Shown one piece after another: positions 34,653 through 42,936 of a DNA stretch of 64,000 bases. The stretch's first letter is position 1, and each line of letters starts with the position of its first letter. A model generated the notes under the pieces. It was not told the DNA's origin and ran no database searches. It saw only the letters and a list, made by a program, of their open reading frames with translations. The position numbers and the translations under genes are program-made. This stretch comes from WTJO01 sp965660165 (lineage in GTDB: Bacteria > Pseudomonadota > Alphaproteobacteria > Puniceispirillales > Puniceispirillaceae). The stretch is taken from NCBI GenBank assembly GCA_965660165.1, contig CBFHYU010000004.1, forward strand, positions 1 through 64,000, written 5' to 3'.

Positions 34653-35399
34653 ATGTTATCACTCTCAGGAAAGCGGATATTTATAAGCGGCGCAGCGGCT
34701 GGTATGGGACACTCAGTTGCGCGGCTTGCGCTAGATGCAGGAGCAATAGTGGTTGCAACAGATATCGCATCACACGGGCTTGATGTGTTATCTCAGGCAG
34801 GCGCAACAACTGCAATATTAGATGTAACTGATGCAGATATGGTGGCTCAGTTTTTTGCTAGTGAGGACGGGTTTGACGGAATTGTGAATATGGCTGGATG
34901 GGTGCATCACGGCACTATTTTAGATGTTGATTATGCCGACTGGCAGAAATCCTTTTCTATCAATCTTAACAGTATGTTTTTTGTTATCCAGTCAGCTCTA
35001 CCAAAAATGATTGAAAGAGGGGGCGGATCAATCGTTAATATGGCATCGCTTGCATCTTCTGTTAAAGGCTTTCCTCAAAGGGCGGCCTACAGCGCTTCCA
35101 AAGCTGCGGTTATTGGGCTTACAAAGTCAGTTGCCGTTGATTTTATGGATAGGCATATCAGATGTAATGCGCTTTGTCCTGGTACTATCGAAACCCCATC
35201 TTTGCATGCCCGCATGAGTCAGCTTGCAGAAAAGCTAGGTAGTATGGATACGGCACGGGACTGGTTTATCTCGCGCCAGCCAATGGGCAGGCTTGGACAG
35301 CCAAATGAGATTGCCATGATGGCGTTATATTTGCTCTCAGATGTAGGTGCATATGCTACTGGACAGCCATTCATTATTGATGGCGGCACAATTGCTTAA
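34653..35399 (+). CDS. Short-chain dehydrogenase/reductase, BDH2/fuconate-dehydrogenase-like
   Basis: The 248-residue SDR has the cofactor motif SGAAAGMG (residues 12-19), an aspartate at the end of beta-2 suggesting NAD preference (VATDIA), NMAG, serine in SIVNMASLAS, and YSASK with Y146 and K150. The segment GWVHHGTILDVDYADW and the RCNALCPGTIETPSLHAR stretch resemble 3-hydroxybutyrate dehydrogenase type 2 and 2-keto-3-deoxy-L-fuconate dehydrogenases. The exact substrate is not fixed by sequence. It stands alone, with AAGGTGGGGAAGG upstream of the ATG. Confidence 0.85.
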   Translation: MLSLSGKRIFISGAAAGMGHSVARLALDAGAIVVATDIASHGLDVLSQAGATTAILDVTDADMVAQFFASEDGFDGIVNMAGWVHHGTILDVDYADWQKSFSINLNSMFFVIQSALPKMIERGGGSIVNMASLASSVKGFPQRAAYSASKAAVIGLTKSVAVDFMDRHIRCNALCPGTIETPSLHARMSQLAEKLGSMDTARDWFISRQPMGRLGQPNEIAMMALYLLSDVGAYATGQPFIIDGGTIA

Positions 35400-35459
35400 G
35401 ATTTGTTTAATCATCTGAAAAATAATATGAAAATAGGAAATCCCTAAGATGAGGACTAG

Positions 35460-35546
35460 ATGAATACGCTACAGAAAATCGTAATTGGCTGTGTTATATG
35501 CATGTTGTGTATTTTTATTTATGCAGGAATGAAAACAATAGGCTGA
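35460..35546 (+). CDS. Possible 28-residue membrane peptide
   Basis: ATG 35460, preceded by GATGAGGAC at good spacing, opens a 28-codon frame (MNTLQKIVIGCVICMLCIFI, then YAGMKTIG). It would be one membrane helix with several cysteines and a short lysine-containing tail. It ends 15 bases before the first sigma-54-like promoter. No homologue is recognised; support is only the ribosome site and the helix-like composition. Confidence 0.4.
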   Translation: MNTLQKIVIGCVICMLCIFIYAGMKTIG

Positions 35547-35561
35547 GGTTGCGGCTAAGTT

Positions 35562-35577
35562 TGGCATGTTGATTGCA
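35562..35577 (+). promoter_or_regulatory. Sigma-54 (RpoN) promoter motif P1
   Basis: The motif TGGCATGTTGATTGCA has the invariant GG (35563-35564) and GC (35575-35576) exactly 10 bases apart and matches the -24/-12 consensus TGGCAC-N5-TTGCA at nearly every position. Transcription would begin near 35588 and run into a structured segment and terminator-like hairpin, then into the 35697 gene. Confidence 0.7.
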
Positions 35578-35587
35578 GTTGAGAGGG

Positions 35588-35668
35588 CGAACCGTTGCTC
35601 TGTAAGGTTCACTCGCGGAACCCTCACTACTTTCATGTTTACCTCTTATTGTAGTGAGGGTTTTCCCT
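35588..35668 (+). ncRNA. Candidate structured leader or small RNA ending in a terminator-like hairpin
   Basis: From the predicted P1 start to 35668 there are three short complementary segments, GAACC (35589), GGTTC (35606) and GAACC (35618). These allow two exclusive hairpins, followed by a 12-bp perfect stem AACCCTCACTAC (35619-35630) with GTAGTGAGGGTT (35651-35662) and a TTTTCCCTT tail. The 20-base loop is pyrimidine-rich. This could be an RNA of about 80 nt or an attenuating leader for the next gene. It matches no RNA family I know, and expression is unproven. Confidence 0.4.
35619..35668 (+). terminator. Hairpin with T tail, possible terminator or attenuator
   Basis: The 12-bp perfect inverted repeat with a 20-base loop is followed by TT and TTTTCCC, resembling an intrinsic terminator with an unusually long loop. 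It lies 29 bases before the likely ATG of the next gene, where attenuation is conceivable. Confidence 0.5.
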
Positions 35669-35696
35669 TGTAGCGCAGGTGTTATGCAGGCTGAAA

Positions 35697-35933
35697 ATGG
35701 ATTTAGATATGGCTGATGAAATTTCAGACAATACCTCAGAGAATAAAGAACGGCTTATGGCCGAATTAAAGCAGGCACAAAAACTTCGTTCAAACAGGCA
35801 AAAAGCGCTATATGATGTGGCAGATGCGGCGCATAAGGGGCTAGCTAGCAAGACTGATGCTGTCCGAATTATCAAGCATGCAGACCAGCAACGTTTCGCA
35901 TCAGCTATCAAAGATTTGATGAATATCAAATAG
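35697..35933 (+). CDS. Small charged hypothetical protein
   Basis: This 78-residue frame starts at ATG 35697 (other starts: GTG 35679, ATG 35709). The protein is highly charged and probably all helical (SENKERLMAELKQAQKLRSN, then HADQQRFASAIKDLMNIK), with no signal or membrane segment. It sits downstream of the P1 motif and hairpin and upstream of P2. I recognise no family. Its uninterrupted frame and alpha-helical composition favour a real gene, but only moderately. Confidence 0.55.
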   Translation: MDLDMADEISDNTSENKERLMAELKQAQKLRSNRQKALYDVADAAHKGLASKTDAVRIIKHADQQRFASAIKDLMNIK

Positions 35934-35954
35934 ACCAAGTCTAATTCTCAGTTA

Positions 35955-35970
35955 TGGCATAAAATTTGCG
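35955..35970 (+). promoter_or_regulatory. Sigma-54 (RpoN) promoter motif P2
   Basis: TGGCATAAAATTTGCG has GG at 35956-35957 and GC at 35968-35969 with the required 10-base spacing, and a T-tract before GC as in strong RpoN promoters. The predicted start near 35981 gives a leader of about 29 bases to the ATG of the 36010 gene, whose ribosome site AGGAGG is well placed. Confidence 0.7.
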
Positions 35971-36009
35971 TTCTTCTGATTGTCGTGTTTATGACAATAG
36001 GAGGAATTG

Positions 36010-36309
36010 ATGTCTTTTGATACAAAGATAGATAGCAAGGAGAATAACGGGCTAGATTCAGAATATATTGTTGATATTATCGAAGCCACAATTCGGGTAC
36101 TTGAAAGCACAGGGCTTTCACGAGAACAGTCACTTCAGGTTATGTTGAGCCAGATAGCTGTTCAATTGCCCCCTGAAATAATGGAAGTTGGCGTGGATGT
36201 ATCACGGAAATATTCAGAAGCCTTTGCAACCACTAGCTGGGATAGCGAAAATCTGACACAAAAAACTGAAAAATGTGGCAGAACAGAGTTTCCTGGCGCC
36301 TATTTGTAA
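36010..36309 (+). CDS. Hypothetical protein expressed from a sigma-54-type promoter
   Basis: The 99-residue protein is acidic and soluble, with a predicted helical core (EYIVDIIEATIRVLESTGLS, then SREQSLQVMLSQIAVQLPPEI). ATG 36010 follows AGGAGGAATTG, a near-perfect ribosome site, so it is very likely translated. No domain is recognised. The P2 motif 40-55 bases upstream suggests control by RpoN and an enhancer-binding protein, hence perhaps nitrogen or stress conditions. No terminator is evident before the next gene. Confidence 0.65.
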   Translation: MSFDTKIDSKENNGLDSEYIVDIIEATIRVLESTGLSREQSLQVMLSQIAVQLPPEIMEVGVDVSRKYSEAFATTSWDSENLTQKTEKCGRTEFPGAYL

Positions 36310-36393
36310 AAAATATCCACTTTTGACCGATTTTTATTGAAACTCTCTTGTGCGCATCTAATGATATAGAAAATAGCTATTAGAAGAGAGCCT

Positions 36394-37107
36394 ATGACGC
36401 ACCCAAAAGCGTTGTTATTTGATGTATTCGGAACAGTTGTTGACTGGCGTTCTGGCATAAGCGATGCAGTTGCCGAAATTGCCACAAAGATACAGTATGA
36501 TACAGACCCGCAAGCCTTTGCAGATGCTTGGCGTGCGCTCTATCAACCCTCAATGCAGGCCGTAAGAGACAGAAAACGTCCCTTTACCATTTTAGATGTG
36601 CTGCATCGTGAATCTCTGCATGCGGTGTTGGCGCAGTTTGCGTTCCCCAAAATGTCTCCAGAAGATGAGCAGTTTTTAGTGACAGCATGGCATCGCTTGA
36701 AAGGCTGGCCAGATGCAACAGATGGGCTGAAGGCACTGAAACAGCATTATATTATCGCGCCTCAATCTAATGGCAATATTGCGCTTATCGTAAATATGGC
36801 AAAACATAGTGATTTAGCATGGGACCTTGTGCTTGGCGCAGAGGTGGTATCGCATTATAAACCATGTCCTGATGCCTATCAGATTGCGTGTGAGAAGCTT
36901 GGGCTTGCAACAGGCGAATGTATGATGGTTGCCGCTCATAATGACGATCTTGCCGCCGCACAGGCACAAGGCATGATGACAGCTTTTGTGTGCCGTCCAA
37001 CTGAACATGGCAGCAATCAGAAAACAGATCTACGGGCTGAAGGCGAGTGGGATTATTGTGCAGATGATTTTCTTGATCTTGCCGCACAGCTCACAGCCGC
37101 ACGATAG
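36394..37107 (+). CDS. HAD-superfamily hydrolase, haloacid dehalogenase type II-like
   Basis: The 237-residue protein shows HAD motif I in LFDVFGTVVDWR (nucleophile D, with V/F spacing of type II dehalogenases), motif II at PQSNGN, motif III lysine in SHYKPCPDAY and motif IV in MVAAHNDDLAAAQAQGM. This matches (S)-2-haloacid dehalogenase-like proteins, many of which have other or unknown substrates. The ATG follows AGAAGAGAG. A cupin gene follows 16 bases later, likely in one transcript. Confidence 0.85.
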   Translation: MTHPKALLFDVFGTVVDWRSGISDAVAEIATKIQYDTDPQAFADAWRALYQPSMQAVRDRKRPFTILDVLHRESLHAVLAQFAFPKMSPEDEQFLVTAWHRLKGWPDATDGLKALKQHYIIAPQSNGNIALIVNMAKHSDLAWDLVLGAEVVSHYKPCPDAYQIACEKLGLATGECMMVAAHNDDLAAAQAQGMMTAFVCRPTEHGSNQKTDLRAEGEWDYCADDFLDLAAQLTAAR

Positions 37108-37123
37108 TAAAAAGGATAGGATA

Positions 37124-37543
37124 ATGGCATCAGCATTATGGAAAGGTCAGGCATTTAGCGTTAGTCATGCAGATGGTTCTGGCACAAAGCAGGCGCAATT
37201 TGAGGGCGGGTTACGCGCGTTTTTTGAATATCGCGATCTTGGTATAAATGATGCGACAAAGGGTAAATTTATCGCCCATGTGATACGCGCAGTACCTGGC
37301 CGTCATGCCGAACCACAATGGCATACGCATGATCTCGATTTTCAGATGGTTTATATTCTGCAAGGATGGGTAATTTTCGAATATGAAGGGCAGGGAGAGA
37401 TTGTGTTACGCAAAGGTAGCTCTGTCTTACAGCCGCCCGGAATTAAACATCGTGAGGTGCGCCATAGTGATGATCTTGAGCTGATAGAGATATGCTCGCC
37501 CGCTAAATTTGACACTGAAATGGTAGATGAGCCTGCTAGCTAA
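37124..37543 (+). CDS. Cupin-domain protein
   Basis: The 139-residue protein has a single cupin barrel. Metal-ligand candidates lie in EPQWHTHDLDFQMVYILQGW (cupin motif 1: H, H, then an acidic residue) and in PPGIKHREVRHSDDLELIEI (motif 2 histidine). ATG 37124 follows AAAGGATAGG. The far-upstream ATG-like starts in this frame lie inside the HAD gene and are not used. It overlaps the convergent LysE-type gene by 8 bases. The substrate is unknown; it may be an isomerase, dioxygenase or binding protein. Confidence 0.8.
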   Translation: MASALWKGQAFSVSHADGSGTKQAQFEGGLRAFFEYRDLGINDATKGKFIAHVIRAVPGRHAEPQWHTHDLDFQMVYILQGWVIFEYEGQGEIVLRKGSSVLQPPGIKHREVRHSDDLELIEICSPAKFDTEMVDEPAS

Positions 37544-38144
37544 AATTATCAGCAATAATTGGTAGAAGCGTGACCAGAAGCAAACATGCCATGCTGGCAT
37601 TGAAAATCCTAAGATGCAACGGCTTTTTCAGCAATTTTCCCAAAAGCTCACCACCATATCCCCATAAAATCGTGGATGCTATTGTCACAACAGCAAAAAT
37701 CGTGAAAATCACGATGCTAGTGTGAACAGGATTAGCGCTTGCGTTTGAATAGGTAGAAATAGCGCTGATAATCACGACAACAGCCTTTGGATTGATCAGC
37801 TGAAACAGTGCAGCACCTGTAAAACTTAGCGGCTGTCCTAGCTCTGGGCGCTGTTCTGGCGGCAAGGCGGTAGCAATTTTCCATGCCAGATACAGGATAA
37901 ATAACGTGCCCCCAATTTTGAATGTAATAACCAGCTCAGGGATAGCTTGGAACATGCTGGTAAGCCCAAGACTGGCGGCAATCACCATTGATAAAAATCC
38001 AGCACAAATCCCCATAATATGCGGCATTGTCCTGCGCAAACCAAAATTAGCGCCAGAGGCTGCAAGCATGATGTTATTTGGTCCGGGCGTAAATGCTGAA
38101 ACGAACGCAAATAATGAGAAGGATACTAGATTTGCAGTTTCCAC
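37536..38144 (-). CDS. LysE/RhtB-family exporter
   Basis: This is a second exporter of the LysE family in the window, about 202 residues from GTG 38144, with about six membrane helices and the signature FVSAFTPGPNNIMLAASGANFGLRRTMPHI. I prefer GTG 38144, which has GGAA seven bases upstream, over GTG 38177, which has no ribosome site. The sequence is of the 'PGPNN' subgroup, often threonine or homoserine effluxers, unlike the 'PGPGVL' copy at 4 kb. It converges on the cupin gene. Confidence 0.8.
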   Translation of the reverse strand: METANLVSFSLFAFVSAFTPGPNNIMLAASGANFGLRRTMPHIMGICAGFLSMVIAASLGLTSMFQAIPELVITFKIGGTLFILYLAWKIATALPPEQRPELGQPLSFTGAALFQLINPKAVVVIISAISTYSNASANPVHTSIVIFTIFAVVTIASTILWGYGGELLGKLLKKPLHLRIFNASMACLLLVTLLPIIADNFS

Positions 38145-38195
38145 CAGAAGTTCCGTAATTATCCTGAAATATGGCACGCGTTTCAGATATATGTA

Positions 38196-39335
38196 TCAGA
38201 CTGACTTCAAAAGACAAGGCAGACGTTCTGTCCACAGAAAATCACAAATTATCTGAGCTGTTTTCTGATCTAGCTTTTGGGTTTCTACTCGATAGAACAG
38301 ACTGCCAGTGGTAAGCCTATGCTCGTTAATATTCAAAATAATATGTTGCAACATATCTGGGTATGTTTGCTGTAATTTTTGCAGGTTAGTTTCTGCATTC
38401 TGTTTTTGAGAGAATGACCCTAGCTGGAGTATCAGCTCACCCTGCAGAGGGGGTTCAATTTTAGGGGTTATGGGCTTCTTTGTTTTTTGGTTGCTATTAG
38501 GTGCGACTATATTATTTGATGTCTGCTTTGATGTTTGCTTTGACGTTTTTGGGGGCGCATCTAGCTGTAACAGCCTGACAATATCAAGAGTTGTATCATC
38601 GTTAGATGCGTGTTCTGTCTTAGCAGGGGGGGTGGCTATAATTGCTGAGCCGCCTGATGGCGGCATGTTGGCTGAGCTAGGCAAAGATAGTGAGACGCTA
38701 GCACCCTGTCCTAGGTTCAGTGTAATTTGCTTGTCAGATGGGGTAGGGTTCGACTTAGATGTGCTGGCAGGGCGCAGAAGATAGGCAAGATCAGCATTAG
38801 ACGCCAAAATCTGCCTGTCGCCCTGTGCAAACATAGTGCGGCAATAGCTATCTATCAGCTTTTGCATTTTTTGCTGTCCAATAATGGCTTTTGAGCCTTT
38901 TGCCTCTTGCAAAGAAAGGCCATCTAAATCTTTGCTCATTAGCGAGTCAACTACCCAGTCTGAATAATGATTGATCAGCAGGGTAATCTCATCGTCATCG
39001 GGGGTACGCTTTAGCTCAAATTCAGTGGCTTTACGAATGACAGCCCCTGCATATTTACGGCGTTCTTGCCATAATTTGCCAATATCAGGATTTAATACAG
39101 ATTGTGATGCCATCAATCCAGAAAAGCTGGCACAAATCGCCCCTTGTTCAGCCAGATAGCCATAATTTTCCCAGCTTTCAATCTGTAACTCTGAGCGTGC
39201 ATCTGAGATAGTGCCAACGCTGAGAATACCATATATCACACAGAATATGGCTAGCTGTTTTTTGGCCAAATCTACGACCGTTTGGCTTATTGATGTAAGG
39301 GCTGTGTAAACCATCATTATATGATGCAAAAACAA
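38196..39335 (-). CDS. SPOR-domain protein with N-terminal membrane/signal segment
   Basis: The 379-residue protein has an N-terminal hydrophobic segment (LAIFCVIYGILSVGTISDA), a helical middle of about 150 residues with a few cysteines, a Pro/Ser/Thr/Lys-rich linker with a short SKQTSKQTS repeat, and a C-terminal SPOR domain (GELILQLGSFSQKQNAETNL ... SLFYRVETQKLDQKTAQIICDFL, cited in part). SPOR domains bind denuded septal peptidoglycan, so a cell-envelope or division role is likely. It follows trpE after 10 bases, an unusual neighbour. The exact start among several M codons is uncertain. Confidence 0.75.
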   Translation of the reverse strand: MFLHHIMMVYTALTSISQTVVDLAKKQLAIFCVIYGILSVGTISDARSELQIESWENYGYLAEQGAICASFSGLMASQSVLNPDIGKLWQERRKYAGAVIRKATEFELKRTPDDDEITLLINHYSDWVVDSLMSKDLDGLSLQEAKGSKAIIGQQKMQKLIDSYCRTMFAQGDRQILASNADLAYLLRPASTSKSNPTPSDKQITLNLGQGASVSLSLPSSANMPPSGGSAIIATPPAKTEHASNDDTTLDIVRLLQLDAPPKTSKQTSKQTSNNIVAPNSNQKTKKPITPKIEPPLQGELILQLGSFSQKQNAETNLQKLQQTYPDMLQHIILNINEHRLTTGSLFYRVETQKLDQKTAQIICDFLWTERLPCLLKSV

Positions 39336-39345
39336 TGCCTAATTC

Positions 39346-40872
39346 TTATGATGTTTTGTAAAATTGGATGGCATCTGCGGCGGCACGTAACAGCGCTCTT
39401 GCTTTGTTCTGGCATTCTTCATATTCAGATTGTTCAACAGAATCATATACAATTCCTGCCCCCGCCTGAACATGCATCTGCCCATCTTTGATAATGGCAG
39501 TGCGTAAGGTAATACAGGTATCCATATCACCACTCACCCCAATATAGCCAATAGAACCAGCATAAATGCCGCGTCTGTCAGGCTCAAGCTGGTCTATGAT
39601 TTCCATAGCCCGTATTTTTGGTGCCCCTGATACTGTACCCGCAGGGAAGCCAGCTACCATAATATCAATCATGTCTGCATCTTCTTTGCGCATGCCGCGC
39701 ACCTCTGAGGCGATATGCATCACATGGCTATATAATTCTATGTCAAAATGGGAATGAATGCGTACCGTGCCTGGACGTGAGACACGCCCAACATCATTTC
39801 TGCCAAGATCAAGAAGCATCAAATGCTCTGAACGTTCTTTTACATCAGCCAGTAACTCTTCTGCATTTGCTTTATCTTCAGCTTCATTGCGCCCTCTGGG
39901 GCGGGTGCCAGCGATTGGACGGATGGTCACTTCATTATCGCGCAATCGGACTAGAATTTCAGGGCTTGAGCCAACGATTGACACATCACCAAGCGAAAAA
40001 CAGAATAAAAAGGGTGATGGGTTTAATCTGCGCAAACTGCGATAAAGCGCAATTGCAGGAAGTGAGAAGGGGATAGTAAATCTTTGAGATAAGACCACCT
40101 GAAATATATCACCTGCCTTAATAAATTCTTTTGCCTCTCTGACCATCTCACAGAATTTCTGCTTAGTCATATTCGCTTTTGGGATAGGTTCTGCTTCAAT
40201 GCTATCGCTCACTGCGATTGCAGGCATTTCAGATTTTAGCTGGTTTTCTGTTCTGTCCAGCAATGTCATGGCATGATGCCAGCCATCCTCACCAGAATCG
40301 AACTGGCTTGGACGTATTTGCACCGCAAGGGTAATAGTATCTTTTAACCTGTCAAAAATCGCAACCAACGAAGGACGCATCAGAACAGAATCAAACACGC
40401 CTAGCCTGTCTGGATTTTCATCTGGCAAGCGTTCTATATGACGTATCATATCATAGCCAATATAGCCGAATAAACCAGCTGCCATTGGCGGTAGAGGCGC
40501 AGTTGTTTGCATCGCACTCTCAGCTATCAACGCTCTTAATGAGGTCAGCACATCTGTTGTTTCGGGCGAAAACTCATCAGGCGCATTAGCCACATTTCGG
40601 TTAATCTCTGCATGGTTGCCCTTAGACCGCCATATCAGGTCAGGCTCTAGCCCGATAGCAGAAAATCTGCCTCTTACCTCGCCACCTTCAACAGATTCAA
40701 GCAGGAAATGATGTGAGCTATTTTCAGATAATTTTATGAATGCTCCAACCGCAGTCTGTGTATCTGCTACCAATGTACGGTAGATTATTTGGTTTTGCTG
40801 CGCATCAAACAGAGTGATGCAGCTCTGCCTATCCTGATGGACAGTATTTATGGTGTCTGCGGAATGGGTCAT
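39346..40872 (-). CDS. trpE: Anthranilate synthase component I
   Basis: The 508-residue enzyme makes anthranilate from chorismate with ammonia from TrpG. The chorismate-binding core is complete: SPFLFCFSLGDVSIVGSSPE, RPIAGTRPRGR, ERSEHLMLLDLGRNDVGRV, and GTVSGAPKIRAMEIIDQLE. The N-terminal LLESVEGGEVRGRFSAIG is the tryptophan-sensing LLES region. It lies 56 bases after ppiD, the common alphaproteobacterial ppiD-trpE order, but trpG is not next; a SPOR protein gene is. Confidence 0.94.
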   Translation of the reverse strand: MTHSADTINTVHQDRQSCITLFDAQQNQIIYRTLVADTQTAVGAFIKLSENSSHHFLLESVEGGEVRGRFSAIGLEPDLIWRSKGNHAEINRNVANAPDEFSPETTDVLTSLRALIAESAMQTTAPLPPMAAGLFGYIGYDMIRHIERLPDENPDRLGVFDSVLMRPSLVAIFDRLKDTITLAVQIRPSQFDSGEDGWHHAMTLLDRTENQLKSEMPAIAVSDSIEAEPIPKANMTKQKFCEMVREAKEFIKAGDIFQVVLSQRFTIPFSLPAIALYRSLRRLNPSPFLFCFSLGDVSIVGSSPEILVRLRDNEVTIRPIAGTRPRGRNEAEDKANAEELLADVKERSEHLMLLDLGRNDVGRVSRPGTVRIHSHFDIELYSHVMHIASEVRGMRKEDADMIDIMVAGFPAGTVSGAPKIRAMEIIDQLEPDRRGIYAGSIGYIGVSGDMDTCITLRTAIIKDGQMHVQAGAGIVYDSVEQSEYEECQNKARALLRAAADAIQFYKTS

Positions 40873-40928
40873 TATGCGTAAGCTTCATATATAATTTAGA
40901 GCTGATTATCAGGCTGATAGCCAAGCAT

Positions 40929-42809
40929 TTACTGTGCTGTTTGGCCTAACAGTAATTGTCTTACCAGATCAGGGTTAACCTCAAGCGCGTGAATATCTGC
41001 TAGCCTAATGCCAATCGCTGCGTTGATGTCATTATGAACAAGGCTATTAAAATCTTCAGATATTTGCGTGATTTGCGTGTTAACCTCATCATCAGAAGCA
41101 GCAATAATTTCATCAGTGCGCACCAAAATTGTGCCTTCACCTGTATCAGCAAGAGCGATAGCGCCAATTTCTGTCTCAAAGCTGGTATTTGCAATTAGTC
41201 TGGCAAAATCGCTGTCAATACCAGTGCCTAGACGTGAAAATCCAGAAGATACAGTTGCCCCCTCAATCTGTGCGAGATTGTTGTCTTTGGCTGTTTCTGC
41301 ATTTGCGCGCGCCAGCTTAATAGCTTGTTCAGCCTTCCAATCTTCAATAACCCTATTTTTGATTTCTGATAGCGCGCGTTCTCTGCTCTGTGTTTCCAAA
41401 ATTGGCTTGAGAACAAAAAAGGTATCAGCCCCTGTTTCAATCACAGGGCTAATTGTCTCAATGTCAGTTTCAAATAACTCACTGATAAACAGACTATCTC
41501 CTGCCAGAGTGGCGATAGCGCCTTGCGTCTCTGAAATAGCATTCCCGTCAATATCCAGACCGTTAATATCAATACCATCAATCGTCAAAAGCGGGGTGTT
41601 TATCAAAGCAGCTGCTTCTTGCATGGTAGCGCCACTGCCAAGCGAATCTTCAAGGCGTGACACAAAATCATAAATCGTATCAATAGCCTGTTCTTCTGCC
41701 AGCCTTTCAGAAATTGCCTGTCTTACATCTTCATAGGCGGTGTTTTCTGCCAGATTGATCTCGTCAATGATAGCAAGATGCCAGCCAAATGCTGATTCAA
41801 TTGGTCCAATTGCTTGATTAACAGGCGCCTCAAACACAGGGGCGGCAAGCTCAGAGGCAAGCTCGCTCATTTGAACAGTACCAAGCTCTGTATCTTCTGC
41901 TGACCAGCCTAGCGTATCCATTGCCACTGCTGAGAATGTTTCGCCAGCATTCAGCTTTTCAAGCGCCTGCTGAGCCAATTCTTCTGAGCTAAAAACCATT
42001 TGGCGAATAGCGCGGCTTTCAGGGGTGATAAATTCATCCTGACGTGCATCAAACGTGTCCTTAATCTGTTGCTCGTCAATCTCAATTTGTTCGGCAATAC
42101 TAGTTGGCGATAACAAGATAACATCTGCACTTCGCATTGTAGGAGCATCGTAAGATGATTTCTGGCTGTCAAAAAAGCGTGTAAGTTCTGCGTCTGAAGG
42201 TGGGGCAATCAACTGCGCATCAGCAGGAAAGACACGCCAGCTTGCGGTTCTTTTTTCAAGCTGATAGCGTGAAATCCTATCAAGCAAAATTCTGGGGAAA
42301 GTGCCACCTAAACTTACCGCCTGAAGCAACTGTTCTTGCAAAAGCGCACTATCAAGACGGGCTAGATATGCCGCTTCGGTAAAGCCTGATTGGGCTAGCG
42401 AGCTTCGAAACGCAGTAGATGAGAAGCTACCGAGCGCATCTGCAAAGCTTGGTTCTTGGCGAATAGCATCTGTCTGCATCGCTTTTGTTGAGGTTAGCCC
42501 AAGCCTGTCGGCTTCTGCTTCAAATAAAACATTACGTGCGGCAGTGCCTACCACCTCGTCAAGCAAGCCATATTGTACAGCATCACCAGTAGAAATACCG
42601 CCGCCTGCAGTGCGTCTTACCCGCTCAAATTCATTTGCTACTTCAACTGCTGTGGCTGATTTTCCGCCAGCAGTTACAGCTTTGTTTCCGTCTGAAAACA
42701 GACCAGAGCTAATATCACCAATGCCCCATAACGCAAACCCTGCTGCTAGAAACAGCAAAAACACTTTCATTATGGGTGATTTGGCGCCTTCGCGCATCGA
42801 CTGAAGCAT
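40929..42809 (-). CDS. ppiD: Peptidyl-prolyl cis-trans isomerase D (SurA_N/parvulin)
   Basis: The 626-residue protein has one N-terminal membrane anchor (IMKVFLLFLAAGFALWGIG), a SurA_N_3 chaperone region (residues about 40-230), a parvulin-like domain (FSSEELAQQALEKLNAGETF ... PIESAFGWHLAIIDEI) and a long C-terminal chaperone part. PpiD assists folding of exported proteins at the outer face of the inner membrane. Position upstream of trpE and divergent from tpiA is typical of alphaproteobacteria. Length fits. Confidence 0.9.
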   Translation of the reverse strand: MLQSMREGAKSPIMKVFLLFLAAGFALWGIGDISSGLFSDGNKAVTAGGKSATAVEVANEFERVRRTAGGGISTGDAVQYGLLDEVVGTAARNVLFEAEADRLGLTSTKAMQTDAIRQEPSFADALGSFSSTAFRSSLAQSGFTEAAYLARLDSALLQEQLLQAVSLGGTFPRILLDRISRYQLEKRTASWRVFPADAQLIAPPSDAELTRFFDSQKSSYDAPTMRSADVILLSPTSIAEQIEIDEQQIKDTFDARQDEFITPESRAIRQMVFSSEELAQQALEKLNAGETFSAVAMDTLGWSAEDTELGTVQMSELASELAAPVFEAPVNQAIGPIESAFGWHLAIIDEINLAENTAYEDVRQAISERLAEEQAIDTIYDFVSRLEDSLGSGATMQEAAALINTPLLTIDGIDINGLDIDGNAISETQGAIATLAGDSLFISELFETDIETISPVIETGADTFFVLKPILETQSRERALSEIKNRVIEDWKAEQAIKLARANAETAKDNNLAQIEGATVSSGFSRLGTGIDSDFARLIANTSFETEIGAIALADTGEGTILVRTDEIIAASDDEVNTQITQISEDFNSLVHNDINAAIGIRLADIHALEVNPDLVRQLLLGQTAQ

Positions 42810-42936
42810 ATCTATGTCCTGACCTATGACTTAGCATTGATGAATGTTATTATCACTCTTGCGACACTATAGATAATCTGGGCATGATGTCGCAATCGTT
42901 AAAATATAATTTTGCGCTAAAAATGGGAATATTTAG

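Noticed and set aside
38515..38550. Tandem DNA repeat (about 12-base unit, three copies)
   Set aside because: It is a short low-complexity stretch encoding the SKQTSKQTS linker of the SPOR protein, not a CRISPR or mobile repeat.
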